Positions 23,571 to 32,126 of a stretch of DNA of 64,000 nucleotides are shown here, one piece after another; position 1 is the first letter of the stretch; each line of letters opens with the position of its first letter. Origin of the DNA: Fulvivirga imtechensis AK7. GTDB lineage: Bacteria; Bacteroidota; Bacteroidia; Cytophagales; Cyclobacteriaceae. The notes beneath the pieces were generated by a model. That model worked only from the letters and a program-made list of their open reading frames with translations. It did not search any database and had not been told where the DNA came from. The DNA lies in NCBI RefSeq assembly GCF_000331535.1, contig NZ_AMZN01000002.1:1-64000 (forward strand), given 5' to 3'. The translations under genes were made by a program, and so were the position numbers.

Positions 23571-24188
23571 ATCAAGACAAGGGTATAAGGCATTCTTGAT
23601 AATTGTTTTAGACCAAAAGGCGTCTTTTGATCACAGCCTTAAATTTTCCCTTGGGAATCCCTTTGGGGCTTGCTTACTTTTTATTTCAAGTATTAGCATT
23701 GTGAAAATGCAAGTCTCTATATGGGGAAAACAGACGGTAGCTCATAGCTAATTTTCAACAAATAATCCCTGAGTGTTGCGTTTTTCTATAGCTTTCCCGT
23801 GCCCTAGAGCCGGGCGGGCTCCCTCTTTTTCAGTCGTCAAAAAGAAGGCAAAAGGCTCGCCAAAATAATCCTTCAACCGCATTTGGCCAGACGCTGACCC
23901 GGTATTTTGGCAGGCCTGCACGCCCTTCTGACAAGAAACACGCTTAGTCCCTTGAGACTTCTGTTCTTTTAATGGTGCTATTTATAAATAGAAATTGTTT
24001 CTTAAGAGACAAAAAGTAAGAACCTGAGCTATAAAAAATCACATGTAGCAATCTCTATTTATCCTTCATGCCTTTCACCTGTCCATGTTTGCCAATTGCT
24101 TCTGCCGACTGCCATCTACTTTTCTCATCAGAAAAAACCCCCGGAATCTTACACAATCTGAGGCTTTAGATCAAATATTTTCGTACGG
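23571..24188. other. Long intergenic region with a structured core
   Basis: Over 600 bases without a convincing gene. The GC-rich core at 23807-23916 forms three consecutive hairpins and is listed separately. Around 24100-24116 a short NAC-type 7-bp repeat (GACTGCC, CATCTAC context) occurs. The remainder is AT-rich and featureless. Confidence 0.45.
23807..23916. ncRNA. Candidate structured element of unknown type
   Basis: Three hairpins in a row: GAGCC/GGGCTC (23807-23821); CCCTCTTTTT (23821-23830) with AAAAAGAAGG (23839-23848), one mismatch in ten; and GGCTCGCCAAAATA (23854-23867) with TATTTTGGCAGGCC (23903-23916), two mismatches in fourteen, enclosing a GC-rich loop. The block is richer in GC than its surroundings. 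No open frame of length is present. It may be a small RNA, a dispersed repeat or the remnant of an element; strand is not known. Confidence 0.4.
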
Positions 24189-25454
24189 CTACTTCACTTC
24201 CACGTTGGATCCAAGATCATCCTGTTCCACATCCTTCGTCTGCACTTTGTCTTTAAATAATAAGCCAAAGAACAACATGACCAATCCTGCAAATACACCA
24301 GGGATCAGCCAGAAGTTATGCCATTTTTCAGGTGTCAGCGCCTCTGCATCGGCCAGAAAGCTATTATATACTACCCCGGCTATCTGGGCGCCAATAAGCA
24401 TACCCACGCCATAGGTAATAAATACCAGGAATCCCTGCGCCTGCCCACGGATCTTGGCAGTCGATTTCTTATCGACATATACCTGTCCTGTGACAAAGAA
24501 GAAGTCGTAGCAGATGCCGTGAAGCACCACTCCGGTAACGATCATCCAGAAAATACTTTCGGGAGCGGCCATTGCAAACAATACATAGCGCAGCACCCAG
24601 GCGCCCATTCCGAAGAGCAACATCTTTTTAACCCCCAGGCGTACAAATAATAGCGGCATCAGCAACATGAAAATTACTTCTGATGCCTGCCCCAAAGACA
24701 TAGTGGCTGCAGGTCTCTCAAAACCAGCATAGTTAACAAATATGGGAGCAAAATTGTAGTAAGCTGCCAATGGAATGCTGATTAAAAATGAGCTGATAAT
24801 GAAGATAATGAAGGGTTTGCTTTTCAACTGATTGAAAGCATCAATTCCTAATATACTCCTTACTGAAGTCTTTTCTCCTGCAGCAGGAGGTGGTGTATGC
24901 GGTAAAGAGAAACTGTAAAGTCCCAGCAAAATACTGGAAAAGGCGGTAGTGTAAAGTGGTAATGATGTAGTATCGGGCAATCCTTCAGATACGAAATTGA
25001 CCAATACATAACTTATAAACAGGCCGGCAATTATCCAACCCAGTGTACCAAAAACACGCACCACAGGAAATTGTCTTTCCTGATCAGTAATATTATGGAA
25101 CGCCAGCGAATTGGACAGCCCTAGTGTAGGCATATAACACAGGTTATACAAAAGCAGCATGCTAATGAAAAGCGTTGGATTTTCCGTTACCTGCGGAGCA
25201 AAGAACATCACCAAACCTCCTAAGATATGGAGCGTGCCCAATACTTTTTCAGTGGCGAAATAACGATCAGCTATCATGCCCAGGAAGAAAGGTGCAATAA
25301 TAGCTGCTATGGGGTTAACAGTATATGGCCAGTGGGTGAGGTCAGCCATTCCATGAGCGGCCATGTAGTTGCCAATCGTAACGTACCAGGCACCCCAAAC
25401 GAAAAACTGTAAAAACATCATCGCGCTGAGGCGCGGAAGTATCATTTTGTTCAT
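24189..25454 (-). CDS. MFS permease of the nucleoside:H+ symporter family
   Basis: About 421 residues with twelve membrane helices. The start LPRLSAMMFLQFFVWGAWYV, the loop GMIADRYFATEKVLG and the NQLKSKPFIIFIISSFLI segment are typical of NupG/XapB-like permeases in Bacteroidota, many of which sit beside Gfo/Idh/MocA and sugar-isomerase genes and probably carry sugars or sugar-like compounds rather than nucleosides. The start ATG at 25454 (MNKMILPRL) is chosen over one two codons upstream. It is divergent from the oxidoreductase gene at 25750, and the gap holds a LacI-type operator, so import and catabolism are likely switched together. Confidence 0.85.
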   Translation of the reverse strand: MNKMILPRLSAMMFLQFFVWGAWYVTIGNYMAAHGMADLTHWPYTVNPIAAIIAPFFLGMIADRYFATEKVLGTLHILGGLVMFFAPQVTENPTLFISMLLLYNLCYMPTLGLSNSLAFHNITDQERQFPVVRVFGTLGWIIAGLFISYVLVNFVSEGLPDTTSLPLYTTAFSSILLGLYSFSLPHTPPPAAGEKTSVRSILGIDAFNQLKSKPFIIFIISSFLISIPLAAYYNFAPIFVNYAGFERPAATMSLGQASEVIFMLLMPLLFVRLGVKKMLLFGMGAWVLRYVLFAMAAPESIFWMIVTGVVLHGICYDFFFVTGQVYVDKKSTAKIRGQAQGFLVFITYGVGMLIGAQIAGVVYNSFLADAEALTPEKWHNFWLIPGVFAGLVMLFFGLLFKDKVQTKDVEQDDLGSNVEVK

Positions 25455-25629
25455 GAGCATTTTGTTTTTATTGACCTCCCGTAAATACCCCTGGTCGATT
25501 TTTAAACCTATAAGCAGCTCTCAACCAGTGAAAAAAGTCAGCAGTTTTTGCAGGATATTCCGTGAGTCATCAGGTTTTGATGAGGTATATTAACCTTTAA
25601 TTTTAAAATGTGCAAATTCAACATTGACC

Positions 25630-25641
25630 GCAAACGTTTGC
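25630..25641. promoter_or_regulatory. LacI-family operator in the divergent promoter
   Basis: GCAAACGTTTGC, a perfect 12-bp palindrome with the central CG that LacI/PurR-type regulators bind, lies between the permease and oxidoreductase genes. The identical palindrome is found at 56287 beside the lacI-type gene. No LacI gene is adjacent here. Confidence 0.8.
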
Positions 25642-25749
25642 ATCAGAAATTACATTTTTTAAGTCGATCATTATCTTTATATTCACCTCCATGTGAATCT
25701 GAAATATATGTTTCAGAACGGGAATTTTTTTATTGTTTTTTAAGATAAT

Positions 25750-26913
25750 ATGACTAGCCAGAGAAGACTAAAAATGGGAATGGTAGGTGGTGGGATAGAT
25801 GCCTTTATAGGCGCTGTTCACCGCAAGGCCGCGGCCCTGGATCAGGAAATAGAATTGGTATGCGGCGCCTTTAGCAGCGACCCCGAAAAATCAAAAAAAA
25901 CCGGTGAAGCGCTATATCTACAGTCTGACAGAGTGTATAGTAGCTGGGAAGAAATGATCACCAAAGAAGGCCAACTGCCAGCAGGCGAGAGGATGGATTT
26001 TATTTCAATTGTCACACCAAATCATCTGCATTTTGGTCCGGCAAAGATGGCATTGGAACATGGATTTCATGTAATAGCCGATAAACCCATGTGTTTTTCT
26101 CTTTCGGAAGCGATTGAGCTAAAGCAGTTGGTAGGGAAAACCGGCCTGTTGTTTGGTTTGACACATACCTACAGCGGCTATCCCATGATCAAGGAAGCGC
26201 GTCAATGGGTGAAAGAAGGAAAACTCGGAGCTATAAGAAAAATATATGTGGAATATCCTCAAGGCTGGCTTTCCGAAAATATTGAAGCAGAGGGACAAAA
26301 GCAGGCCGCCTGGCGTACAGACCCCTCCCGCTCGGGGAAGAGTGGTTGTATGGGTGACATAGGTACTCATGCGGCTCACCTGGCTGAGTATGTTGCCGGA
26401 GCGAATATCAATAAAATATGCGCAGACCTGAATAAAGTAGTAGATGGTCGTGCTTTGGATGATGATGGCGCTGTATTCCTCAGGTTTGGTAACGGTGCTT
26501 CAGGTGTGCTTATCGCAACCCAGGTGGCGGCCGGTGAGGAAAATAACCTCAAACTCCGCATTTATGGAGAAAAAGGCGGACTGGAATGGAATCATACAGA
26601 CCCCAATAGCCTGCAGGTGAAGTGGGTGGATAAACCCAAAGATATTTTGCGAGCAGGTGTCAATAATGCCTATCTCTCGGAAGCCGCCCGGATGAATGCC
26701 AGACTACCCTCGGGGCATCCGGAGGGCTATCTGGAGGCTTTTGCTAATATCTACAGAAACTTTGCTTTCGACATCAGGGCTAAAATGGATAGCAAAACGA
26801 TAGACTATAATATCTATGATTACCCGGGGGTGGACGATGGTGTGATGGGAATGAAGTTTATCGATAAAGTAGTCGAATCTTCAGAAAAAGGCAACCAATG
26901 GGTAGAAATATAA
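25750..26913 (+). CDS. Gfo/Idh/MocA family oxidoreductase
   Basis: A 387-residue NAD(P)-dependent sugar dehydrogenase. The Rossmann start MGMVGGGIDAFIGAVHRKAA, the DKP motif at 111-113 (normally EKP, the lysine being catalytic) and GDIGTHAAHLAEYV with the catalytic histidine near 205 are present. There is no Tat or Sec signal, so it acts in the cytosol. Related enzymes oxidise or reduce C3 of glucosides; with a DUF1080 protein and TIM-barrel isomerases downstream, a role in 3-keto-sugar handling is a reasonable inference. Exact substrate unknown. First gene of a set read to the right. Confidence 0.88.
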   Translation: MTSQRRLKMGMVGGGIDAFIGAVHRKAAALDQEIELVCGAFSSDPEKSKKTGEALYLQSDRVYSSWEEMITKEGQLPAGERMDFISIVTPNHLHFGPAKMALEHGFHVIADKPMCFSLSEAIELKQLVGKTGLLFGLTHTYSGYPMIKEARQWVKEGKLGAIRKIYVEYPQGWLSENIEAEGQKQAAWRTDPSRSGKSGCMGDIGTHAAHLAEYVAGANINKICADLNKVVDGRALDDDGAVFLRFGNGASGVLIATQVAAGEENNLKLRIYGEKGGLEWNHTDPNSLQVKWVDKPKDILRAGVNNAYLSEAARMNARLPSGHPEGYLEAFANIYRNFAFDIRAKMDSKTIDYNIYDYPGVDDGVMGMKFIDKVVESSEKGNQWVEI

Positions 26914-27085
26914 TTCATTGGACAGTTGGATCAGTTAATGAAGTTTAAATTTTTAATAAATTGTGTATTGAGTAGAAGAATAATGAATAATCGGCAGTTG
27001 ACAAAAGCAGTAGGCAAGGAAGCCACAAGCTTTAAGCTGCTAAACAATTAATCAGCTAATCGATGGAGATTACAAAGACTGATAG

Positions 27086-27131
27086 GTAGTGTCTCTAAGA
27101 AAACTCTAAGTGGCTTTAAGAAAGCGTTAAG
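27086..27131 (+). repeat. MITE-like element, partial copy 4
   Basis: The terminus GTAGTGTCTCTAAGAAAAC and the following AACTCTAAGTGGCTTTAAGA match the left end of the element at 10063 and the inverted right end of that at 3546. Similarity stops after about 45 bases, so only one end remains. Confidence 0.6.
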
Positions 27132-27153
27132 GTCAAGGCTTGTGAAGTAATAT

Positions 27154-27233
27154 AACTTCGGACTTCCGACTTCGATCTTCAGGCTTTTCTACTCAATACT
27201 CAATACTTAATATCTCAATACTAAAAAATACAC
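27154..27233 (+). repeat. 7-bp repeats and conserved leader before the isomerase gene
   Basis: GACTTCC and GACTTCG words are followed by TACTCAA, TACTCAA and TACTTAA in 7-base steps, then TCTCAATACTAAAAAATAC and the start codon. The last 23 bases are nearly the same as those before the genes at 32127, 35475, 47990 and 49044. Confidence 0.75.
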
Positions 27234-28289
27234 ATGAAGACTATCAAAGGACCGGCGGTATTTCTGGCTCAATTTTTAGATGATCAACCACCTTTTAACA
27301 CACTTGATAATATTTGTAAGTGGGCCTCGCAATTGGGCTATAAGGGTGTTCAGATCCCCACATGGGATAAACGGTGCTTCGACCTGAAAAAAGCCGCTGA
27401 AAGCAAAACATATACTGATGAGATCAAGGGTACGGTAGAGCAACATGGTATGTCAGTAACGGAGCTTTCAACTCACCTGCAGGGGCAGTTGGTGGCTGTA
27501 CACCCTTCTTTTGATACTATGTTTGACACCTTCGCGCCTAAAGAGTTGCATGGTCATCCGGCTGAGCGACAGAAATGGGCCGTTGATCAGATAAAAATGG
27601 CTGCAAAAGCCAGTCAGAATCTTGGTTTAAAGGTACACGCTACTTTCCCGGGAGCGCTCGCATGGCCATTTGTTTATCCCTGGCCGCAGAGACCGGCCGG
27701 ACTGGTGGAAGAAGCTTTCAAGGAATTGGCCAGACGCTGGATGCCTATTCTGGATGTATTTGAGGAATGTGGTGTTGATCTGTGTTATGAAGTGCATGCC
27801 GGGGAAGACATTCATGATGGGGTCACCTTTGAAAGGTTTCTTGAGGCAACGGCAAATCATAATAGGGCAAAGCTTTTATTTGACCCGAGCCATTTTATTC
27901 TACAGCAGATGGATTACCTGGAATTCATAGATATTTATCATGAATACATCAGGATGTTCCATGTTAAAGATGCAGAATACAATCCCACAGGACGCAGTGG
28001 TGTTTACGGAGGATATCAGTCTTGGGCAGACAGGCCGGGCAGGTTCCGATCTTTAGGTGATGGCCAGGTCGATTTTACAGGCATCTTTAGCAAATTATCG
28101 CAGTATGGCTATGATGGATGGGCTGTGATGGAGTGGGAGTGCTGTATCAAATCACCGGAGCAGGGAGCAAGAGAAGGGGCCCCGTTTATCCAAAGCCATA
28201 TAATTGAGGTCACCAAAAAAGCCTTTGATGATTTTGCAGGAGGAGAGTCTAACGACCAACTGAATAGAAGGATACTTGGACTGAGCTGA
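27234..28289 (+). CDS. Sugar phosphate isomerase/epimerase family TIM-barrel protein
   Basis: A 351-residue xylose-isomerase-like TIM barrel (AP endonuclease 2 fold). Metal ligands are seen at the barrel ends: Glu in LCYEVHAGED, Asp-His in LLFDPSHF, His-Asp in RMFHVKDAE and Glu in WAVMEWECC. No signal peptide; cytosolic. Proteins of this group isomerise, epimerise or dehydrate sugars and keto-sugars, and many stand beside Gfo/Idh/MocA dehydrogenases. Here it follows one and precedes the DUF1080 lipoprotein by 74 bases. The substrate is not known. Confidence 0.85.
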   Translation: MKTIKGPAVFLAQFLDDQPPFNTLDNICKWASQLGYKGVQIPTWDKRCFDLKKAAESKTYTDEIKGTVEQHGMSVTELSTHLQGQLVAVHPSFDTMFDTFAPKELHGHPAERQKWAVDQIKMAAKASQNLGLKVHATFPGALAWPFVYPWPQRPAGLVEEAFKELARRWMPILDVFEECGVDLCYEVHAGEDIHDGVTFERFLEATANHNRAKLLFDPSHFILQQMDYLEFIDIYHEYIRMFHVKDAEYNPTGRSGVYGGYQSWADRPGRFRSLGDGQVDFTGIFSKLSQYGYDGWAVMEWECCIKSPEQGAREGAPFIQSHIIEVTKKAFDDFAGGESNDQLNRRILGLS

Positions 28290-28363
28290 CCTATTTGTCC
28301 GGACACCAAATCCTGATCTGTCTCTCGCTTATCATTTGGGATAGGTCTTCTTAACCAATAAAT

Positions 28364-31300
28364 ATGAAACACACACTTTTAGCTTTTATCGCACTGTTTG
28401 TTCTTTTTTCTTGTAGCAAGGAGGAGAACATTCGCGAACGCCCGAGAGACCCATGGGTATTTCGCTCGGTTCTCGATGAGCAGTCAAGGATAATAACAGT
28501 CGCCCTGCATGACGAAATGTATGTGGCTTATGATGCTCAGCATGGAGGATTATATAAAGCGTGGAAAGGAGGGGTAAATTTTGATGGAGCAGTCTACACC
28601 ACAAAGCACGGACCTCAGCCTACCAGCAAGGGTTATGCCTACTACACAAAAAAGATGGATCAACCTGCCTGGGTGTTCGTCAAAGGAGGAGAAGAAATCA
28701 TACCCGAGGTCCTTTTCAAAGGATATCAATTTAAAGAAGGCCAGGTTTACCTCAATTATGAACTGAAGGATGATCAGGGGAACAGGATCAGAGTACAGGA
28801 AAAGCCGGAATACGTCTCGCAGAAGGGTAAAAATGGTTTATCCCGATCATTTATTGTTTCAGATGTACCTGAAGGTGTAAAAGTTGGTTTTCATACAGCG
28901 CTTACCTCTATGAAAAGCGAAAGAGATTATGAAACTGACGGAGAATTTAAAGTTACCAACCAGAGCAAAGAAATGTATACCAGTGGCACCACTCATACTG
29001 TGGAGGGGCTGATGGTGCTGAATTCTGATGGCCAAACGGAACTGAAGGTATATTTCCATCCGGGTTTTGACAGGGAAGGCGCCAGGCATACCGTGGAGGA
29101 TGTGAAAGCGGCCGGGGCCGACCAGCCGGAAGGTAAAAAACTCATAGAAAACAGTGACTGTAAAACATGCCACAATGAAACCAAGAAAACGGTAGGTCCG
29201 GCATATGTCGAAATCGCCAGGAGGTATCCTAACAGTGAGGCTGTTACTAATGACCTGGCTCAGAAGATAATAGCTGGCGGTACAGGTAATTGGGGAGAAG
29301 TACCCATGACTGCTCACCCCGATCTGCAGGAGGATGATGCCAAACAGATGGTTGCGTATATTCTCTCACTTGACGGTGAGGAGCCTGAGAGCGGTGAGGC
29401 GAAAGGAGAAGGGGAAGACCTGATGCTTGGAGTAGCTCCTGTGCAACTGCAACTCACCGACAACAACCAAAACCTCAAAGAAGGAGATGAAACTTTATAC
29501 GATGGCCTCGCTGCCAATGCTTACCTTTGGAATGATTATAACCTTTCTTTCAAGGACCTGACCTCTGTTACTGCTCCGATCATGTCTGGAGCCGTTCCGG
29601 TGCTGCACTTTGATGAAGCGAGCCATATCGGAAGGGTAAGAGATAATATTTACATCGAATTCAATGGATTTGTTGACGCACCGGAAACATCCAACTATGT
29701 ATTCAGGCTGGTGTCGGATGATGGCTCGCGGCTTTATATCGAAGATAAGCTGGTGATTGATAATTTCGGTTTTCATGGCCCCGAAGCCAGGGATGGCGAA
29801 GTATATCTGCAAAAAGGACTGAATAAAATAAAGATAGAATTTTATCAGGGATTGGGAGGCGCAGCATTGTCGTTCCAGTGGGCTAAATATGGAGACAACA
29901 AGTTCTCGGTAGTGCCTTCTTCGGCTTTAAAACACAGAAAAACGATGTTTAAGGAAGTGGTGCCGTATATTGCTCCTGAAAGGTTGATGAAAAGCATACC
30001 GGGAGATCAGCGACCACTCACTTCAGTACATCCGGCTTTCGACCTGTTCCAGGCGCGGCCTGATGACTTCGAACCTAAAGTTGGGGGGATGGATTTTCTG
30101 TCAGATGGCAGAATGGTGGTGTGTACGTGGGATTCCGTTGGCCCCGTCTACATTGTTGAGGGTGTAAACACAGGAGATCCTTCAAAAATGAAAGTCAAAC
30201 GAATTGCTTCAGGACTTGCTGAACCTCTTGGATTAAAAGTAGTTGATGACGATATATATGTACTTCAGAAGCATGAGCTGACCCGGCTTATTGACCACAA
30301 TGGAGACGAGATAATAGATGAATACCGCACGGTGAGTGATGCATGGCGGGTGTCAGCCAACTTTCATGAATTTGCCTTTGGACTGGCATTTAAAGATGGT
30401 CATTTCTATGCTACACTGGCCATTGCTATCATGCCTGGTGGAGCCAGCGCTCAGCCGCAAATACCAGATCGGGGAAAGGTAGCAAAAATATCAAAAGAAG
30501 ATGGTTCTGTTGAGTTTGTTGCTCATGGTTTACGCACCCCTAACGGCATTGGAATAGGTGCGGACAGTGAAATATTTGTAGCGGATAATCAGGGTGATTG
30601 GTTGCCATCCAGCAAGATCGTCCATGTGCAGGAGGGCGCCTGGTTCGGTTCCAGAGCGGTAGACTTTGAAGGTACGGCTGATATGAAGGAGACAAAGCCG
30701 GTAGTATGGCTTCCCCAGGATGAGATCGGCAACTCTCCGAGTACCCCATCATACCTGAACGTAGGTCCGTACCAGGACCAAATGATACACGGGGAGGTCA
30801 CTCATGGAGGCATCAAAAGGGTATTCGTTGAAAAAGTGGATGGCAAATACCAGGGAGCTGTATTCAGATTTATTCAGGGCCTTGAAGCCGGCGTAAATAG
30901 AATCACCTGGGGACCTGATGGAGATCTTTATGTTGGAGGTATTGGCAATCCGGGCAACTGGCAGCATAACGATAAGCTATGGTATGGGCTGCAAAGACTA
31001 CATTACAATGGAAATTCAGTGTTTGAACCACTCGCCATAAGGGCGAAGTCTAATGGAATAGAAGTGGAGTTTACCCAGCCAATCGCACTGAATCAGGGAC
31101 AAAATATCAATGATTATCTCGTGAAGCAGTGGTATTACAAGCCAACGGAGGATTACGGTGGTCCTAAGCTGGACCTTAAGGAGCTTAGGATCAAATCTTT
31201 GAATATGTCTGATGACAGAAAGCAAATATTCCTTGAACTGGAAGGTATGAAACCTGATCATGTCGTCCACTTCAGGGTTGTCAACCCATTTGTGAGCAGT

Positions 31301-32053
31301 GAAGGTCAATCTTTATGGACCACGGAAGGTTGGTATACGATGAATGCTATCCCTGCCAATGATCCGGGGTTTGTAAATCCCACGCAGCCGGTAGTGCATA
31401 ATCAGCTAACCGTGCAGGAGAAGAAGGAAGGATGGAAGCTGCTTTTTGATGGTCAGACAACTGCCGGTTGGCGTAAGTTTAAAGAGGATAAGGTTGGGAG
31501 CGCCTGGAAGGTGGCTAACGGCACTTTATATCTTGACAATTCGAGAAAAGATGGATGGCAGGTAGTTGGTGGCGGTGATATCATCACCGATCAGGAGTAC
31601 GAAGATTATGAACTTACCTTGGAGTGGAAAGTTGAGGAGGGAGGTAATAGTGGCGTCATCTACAACGTAGTTGAAAACGATGAATATGACTATGTATGGC
31701 AAACTGGCCCGGAAATGCAAATACTAGATAATGTAAAGCATCCTGATGGAAGAATAGAAAAACACAGGGCAGGCGATCTTTACGATATGATCGAAACAAA
31801 GTTCGTGACCGTTAAGCCCGGTGGAGAGTGGAATCGCATCAGAATAGTTTCAAAAGGCGGACACGTGGAGCACTGGCAGAATGGGTATAAGGTAGTAGAA
31901 TTTCAGATGCATACCCCGGAGTGGCAAGACATGATCAGGAACAGTAAGTTTAAAGATATGCCCGGTTTTGGTCAGGCCAAAAAAGGACATATCGCCCTGC
32001 AGGATCATGGGGATAAGGTATGGTTCAGAAATATTAAGATTCGGGAATTATAG
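28364..32053 (+). CDS. Multidomain lipoprotein: cytochrome c, PA14, beta-propeller dehydrogenase-like and DUF1080 hydrolase domains
   Basis: A 1229-residue exported lipoprotein (signal ending LFVLFSC, Cys17). Domains in order: an N-terminal beta-rich part (20-250); a class I cytochrome c with heme site Cys266-x-x-Cys269-His270 and probable axial Met315; a PA14 domain (about 380-520); a six-bladed NHL/sorbosone-dehydrogenase-like propeller (about 560-885, with GLRTPNGIGIG and DGDLYVGGIGNPGNW); an Ig-like segment (885-1000); and a DUF1080 domain (about 1022-1229, starting GWKLLFDGQTTAGW). DUF1080 is the 3-keto-disaccharide hydrolase family. The layout suggests a cell-surface or periplasmic enzyme that oxidises a glycan or glycoside, passes electrons to the heme and cleaves the keto product. 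Catalysis is inferred. It lies between two isomerase genes. Confidence 0.85.
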   Translation: MKHTLLAFIALFVLFSCSKEENIRERPRDPWVFRSVLDEQSRIITVALHDEMYVAYDAQHGGLYKAWKGGVNFDGAVYTTKHGPQPTSKGYAYYTKKMDQPAWVFVKGGEEIIPEVLFKGYQFKEGQVYLNYELKDDQGNRIRVQEKPEYVSQKGKNGLSRSFIVSDVPEGVKVGFHTALTSMKSERDYETDGEFKVTNQSKEMYTSGTTHTVEGLMVLNSDGQTELKVYFHPGFDREGARHTVEDVKAAGADQPEGKKLIENSDCKTCHNETKKTVGPAYVEIARRYPNSEAVTNDLAQKIIAGGTGNWGEVPMTAHPDLQEDDAKQMVAYILSLDGEEPESGEAKGEGEDLMLGVAPVQLQLTDNNQNLKEGDETLYDGLAANAYLWNDYNLSFKDLTSVTAPIMSGAVPVLHFDEASHIGRVRDNIYIEFNGFVDAPETSNYVFRLVSDDGSRLYIEDKLVIDNFGFHGPEARDGEVYLQKGLNKIKIEFYQGLGGAALSFQWAKYGDNKFSVVPSSALKHRKTMFKEVVPYIAPERLMKSIPGDQRPLTSVHPAFDLFQARPDDFEPKVGGMDFLSDGRMVVCTWDSVGPVYIVEGVNTGDPSKMKVKRIASGLAEPLGLKVVDDDIYVLQKHELTRLIDHNGDEIIDEYRTVSDAWRVSANFHEFAFGLAFKDGHFYATLAIAIMPGGASAQPQIPDRGKVAKISKEDGSVEFVAHGLRTPNGIGIGADSEIFVADNQGDWLPSSKIVHVQEGAWFGSRAVDFEGTADMKETKPVVWLPQDEIGNSPSTPSYLNVGPYQDQMIHGEVTHGGIKRVFVEKVDGKYQGAVFRFIQGLEAGVNRITWGPDGDLYVGGIGNPGNWQHNDKLWYGLQRLHYNGNSVFEPLAIRAKSNGIEVEFTQPIALNQGQNINDYLVKQWYYKPTEDYGGPKLDLKELRIKSLNMSDDRKQIFLELEGMKPDHVVHFRVVNPFVSSEGQSLWTTEGWYTMNAIPANDPGFVNPTQPVVHNQLTVQEKKEGWKLLFDGQTTAGWRKFKEDKVGSAWKVANGTLYLDNSRKDGWQVVGGGDIITDQEYEDYELTLEWKVEEGGNSGVIYNVVENDEYDYVWQTGPEMQILDNVKHPDGRIEKHRAGDLYDMIETKFVTVKPGGEWNRIRIVSKGGHVEHWQNGYKVVEFQMHTPEWQDMIRNSKFKDMPGFGQAKKGHIALQDHGDKVWFRNIKIREL

Positions 32054-32126
32054 TCGAGGGTCTCAGTGATACACTGACTTCGAACTATCTCATTACTCAA
32101 TACTAGCACTACTAAAATACACACGC
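32054..32126 (+). repeat. Degenerate repeats and conserved leader before the Tat isomerase gene
   Basis: GTCGAGGGTCTCAGTGATAC is a block also seen in similar form at 35397, followed by GACTTCG, TACTCAA and a leader ending ACTAAAATACACACGC at the start codon. Same family as the leaders before 27234 and 35475, but more diverged. Confidence 0.6.

Larger units (their letters stand above)
26914..27233. other. Intergenic region with repeats and a shared leader
   Basis: A 320-base gap. It holds a partial MITE-like copy (27086-27131), short NAC-type 7-bp repeats in minus orientation at about 26990-27012, and the repeats plus conserved leader at 27154-27233. A promoter for the next gene may lie here but none is clear. 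Confidence 0.5.

Noticed and set aside
24189-25454. Strict nucleoside transporter
   Set aside because: Family resemblance is to nucleoside:H+ symporters, but the gene sits in a sugar locus with a sugar-type operator, so substrate was left open.
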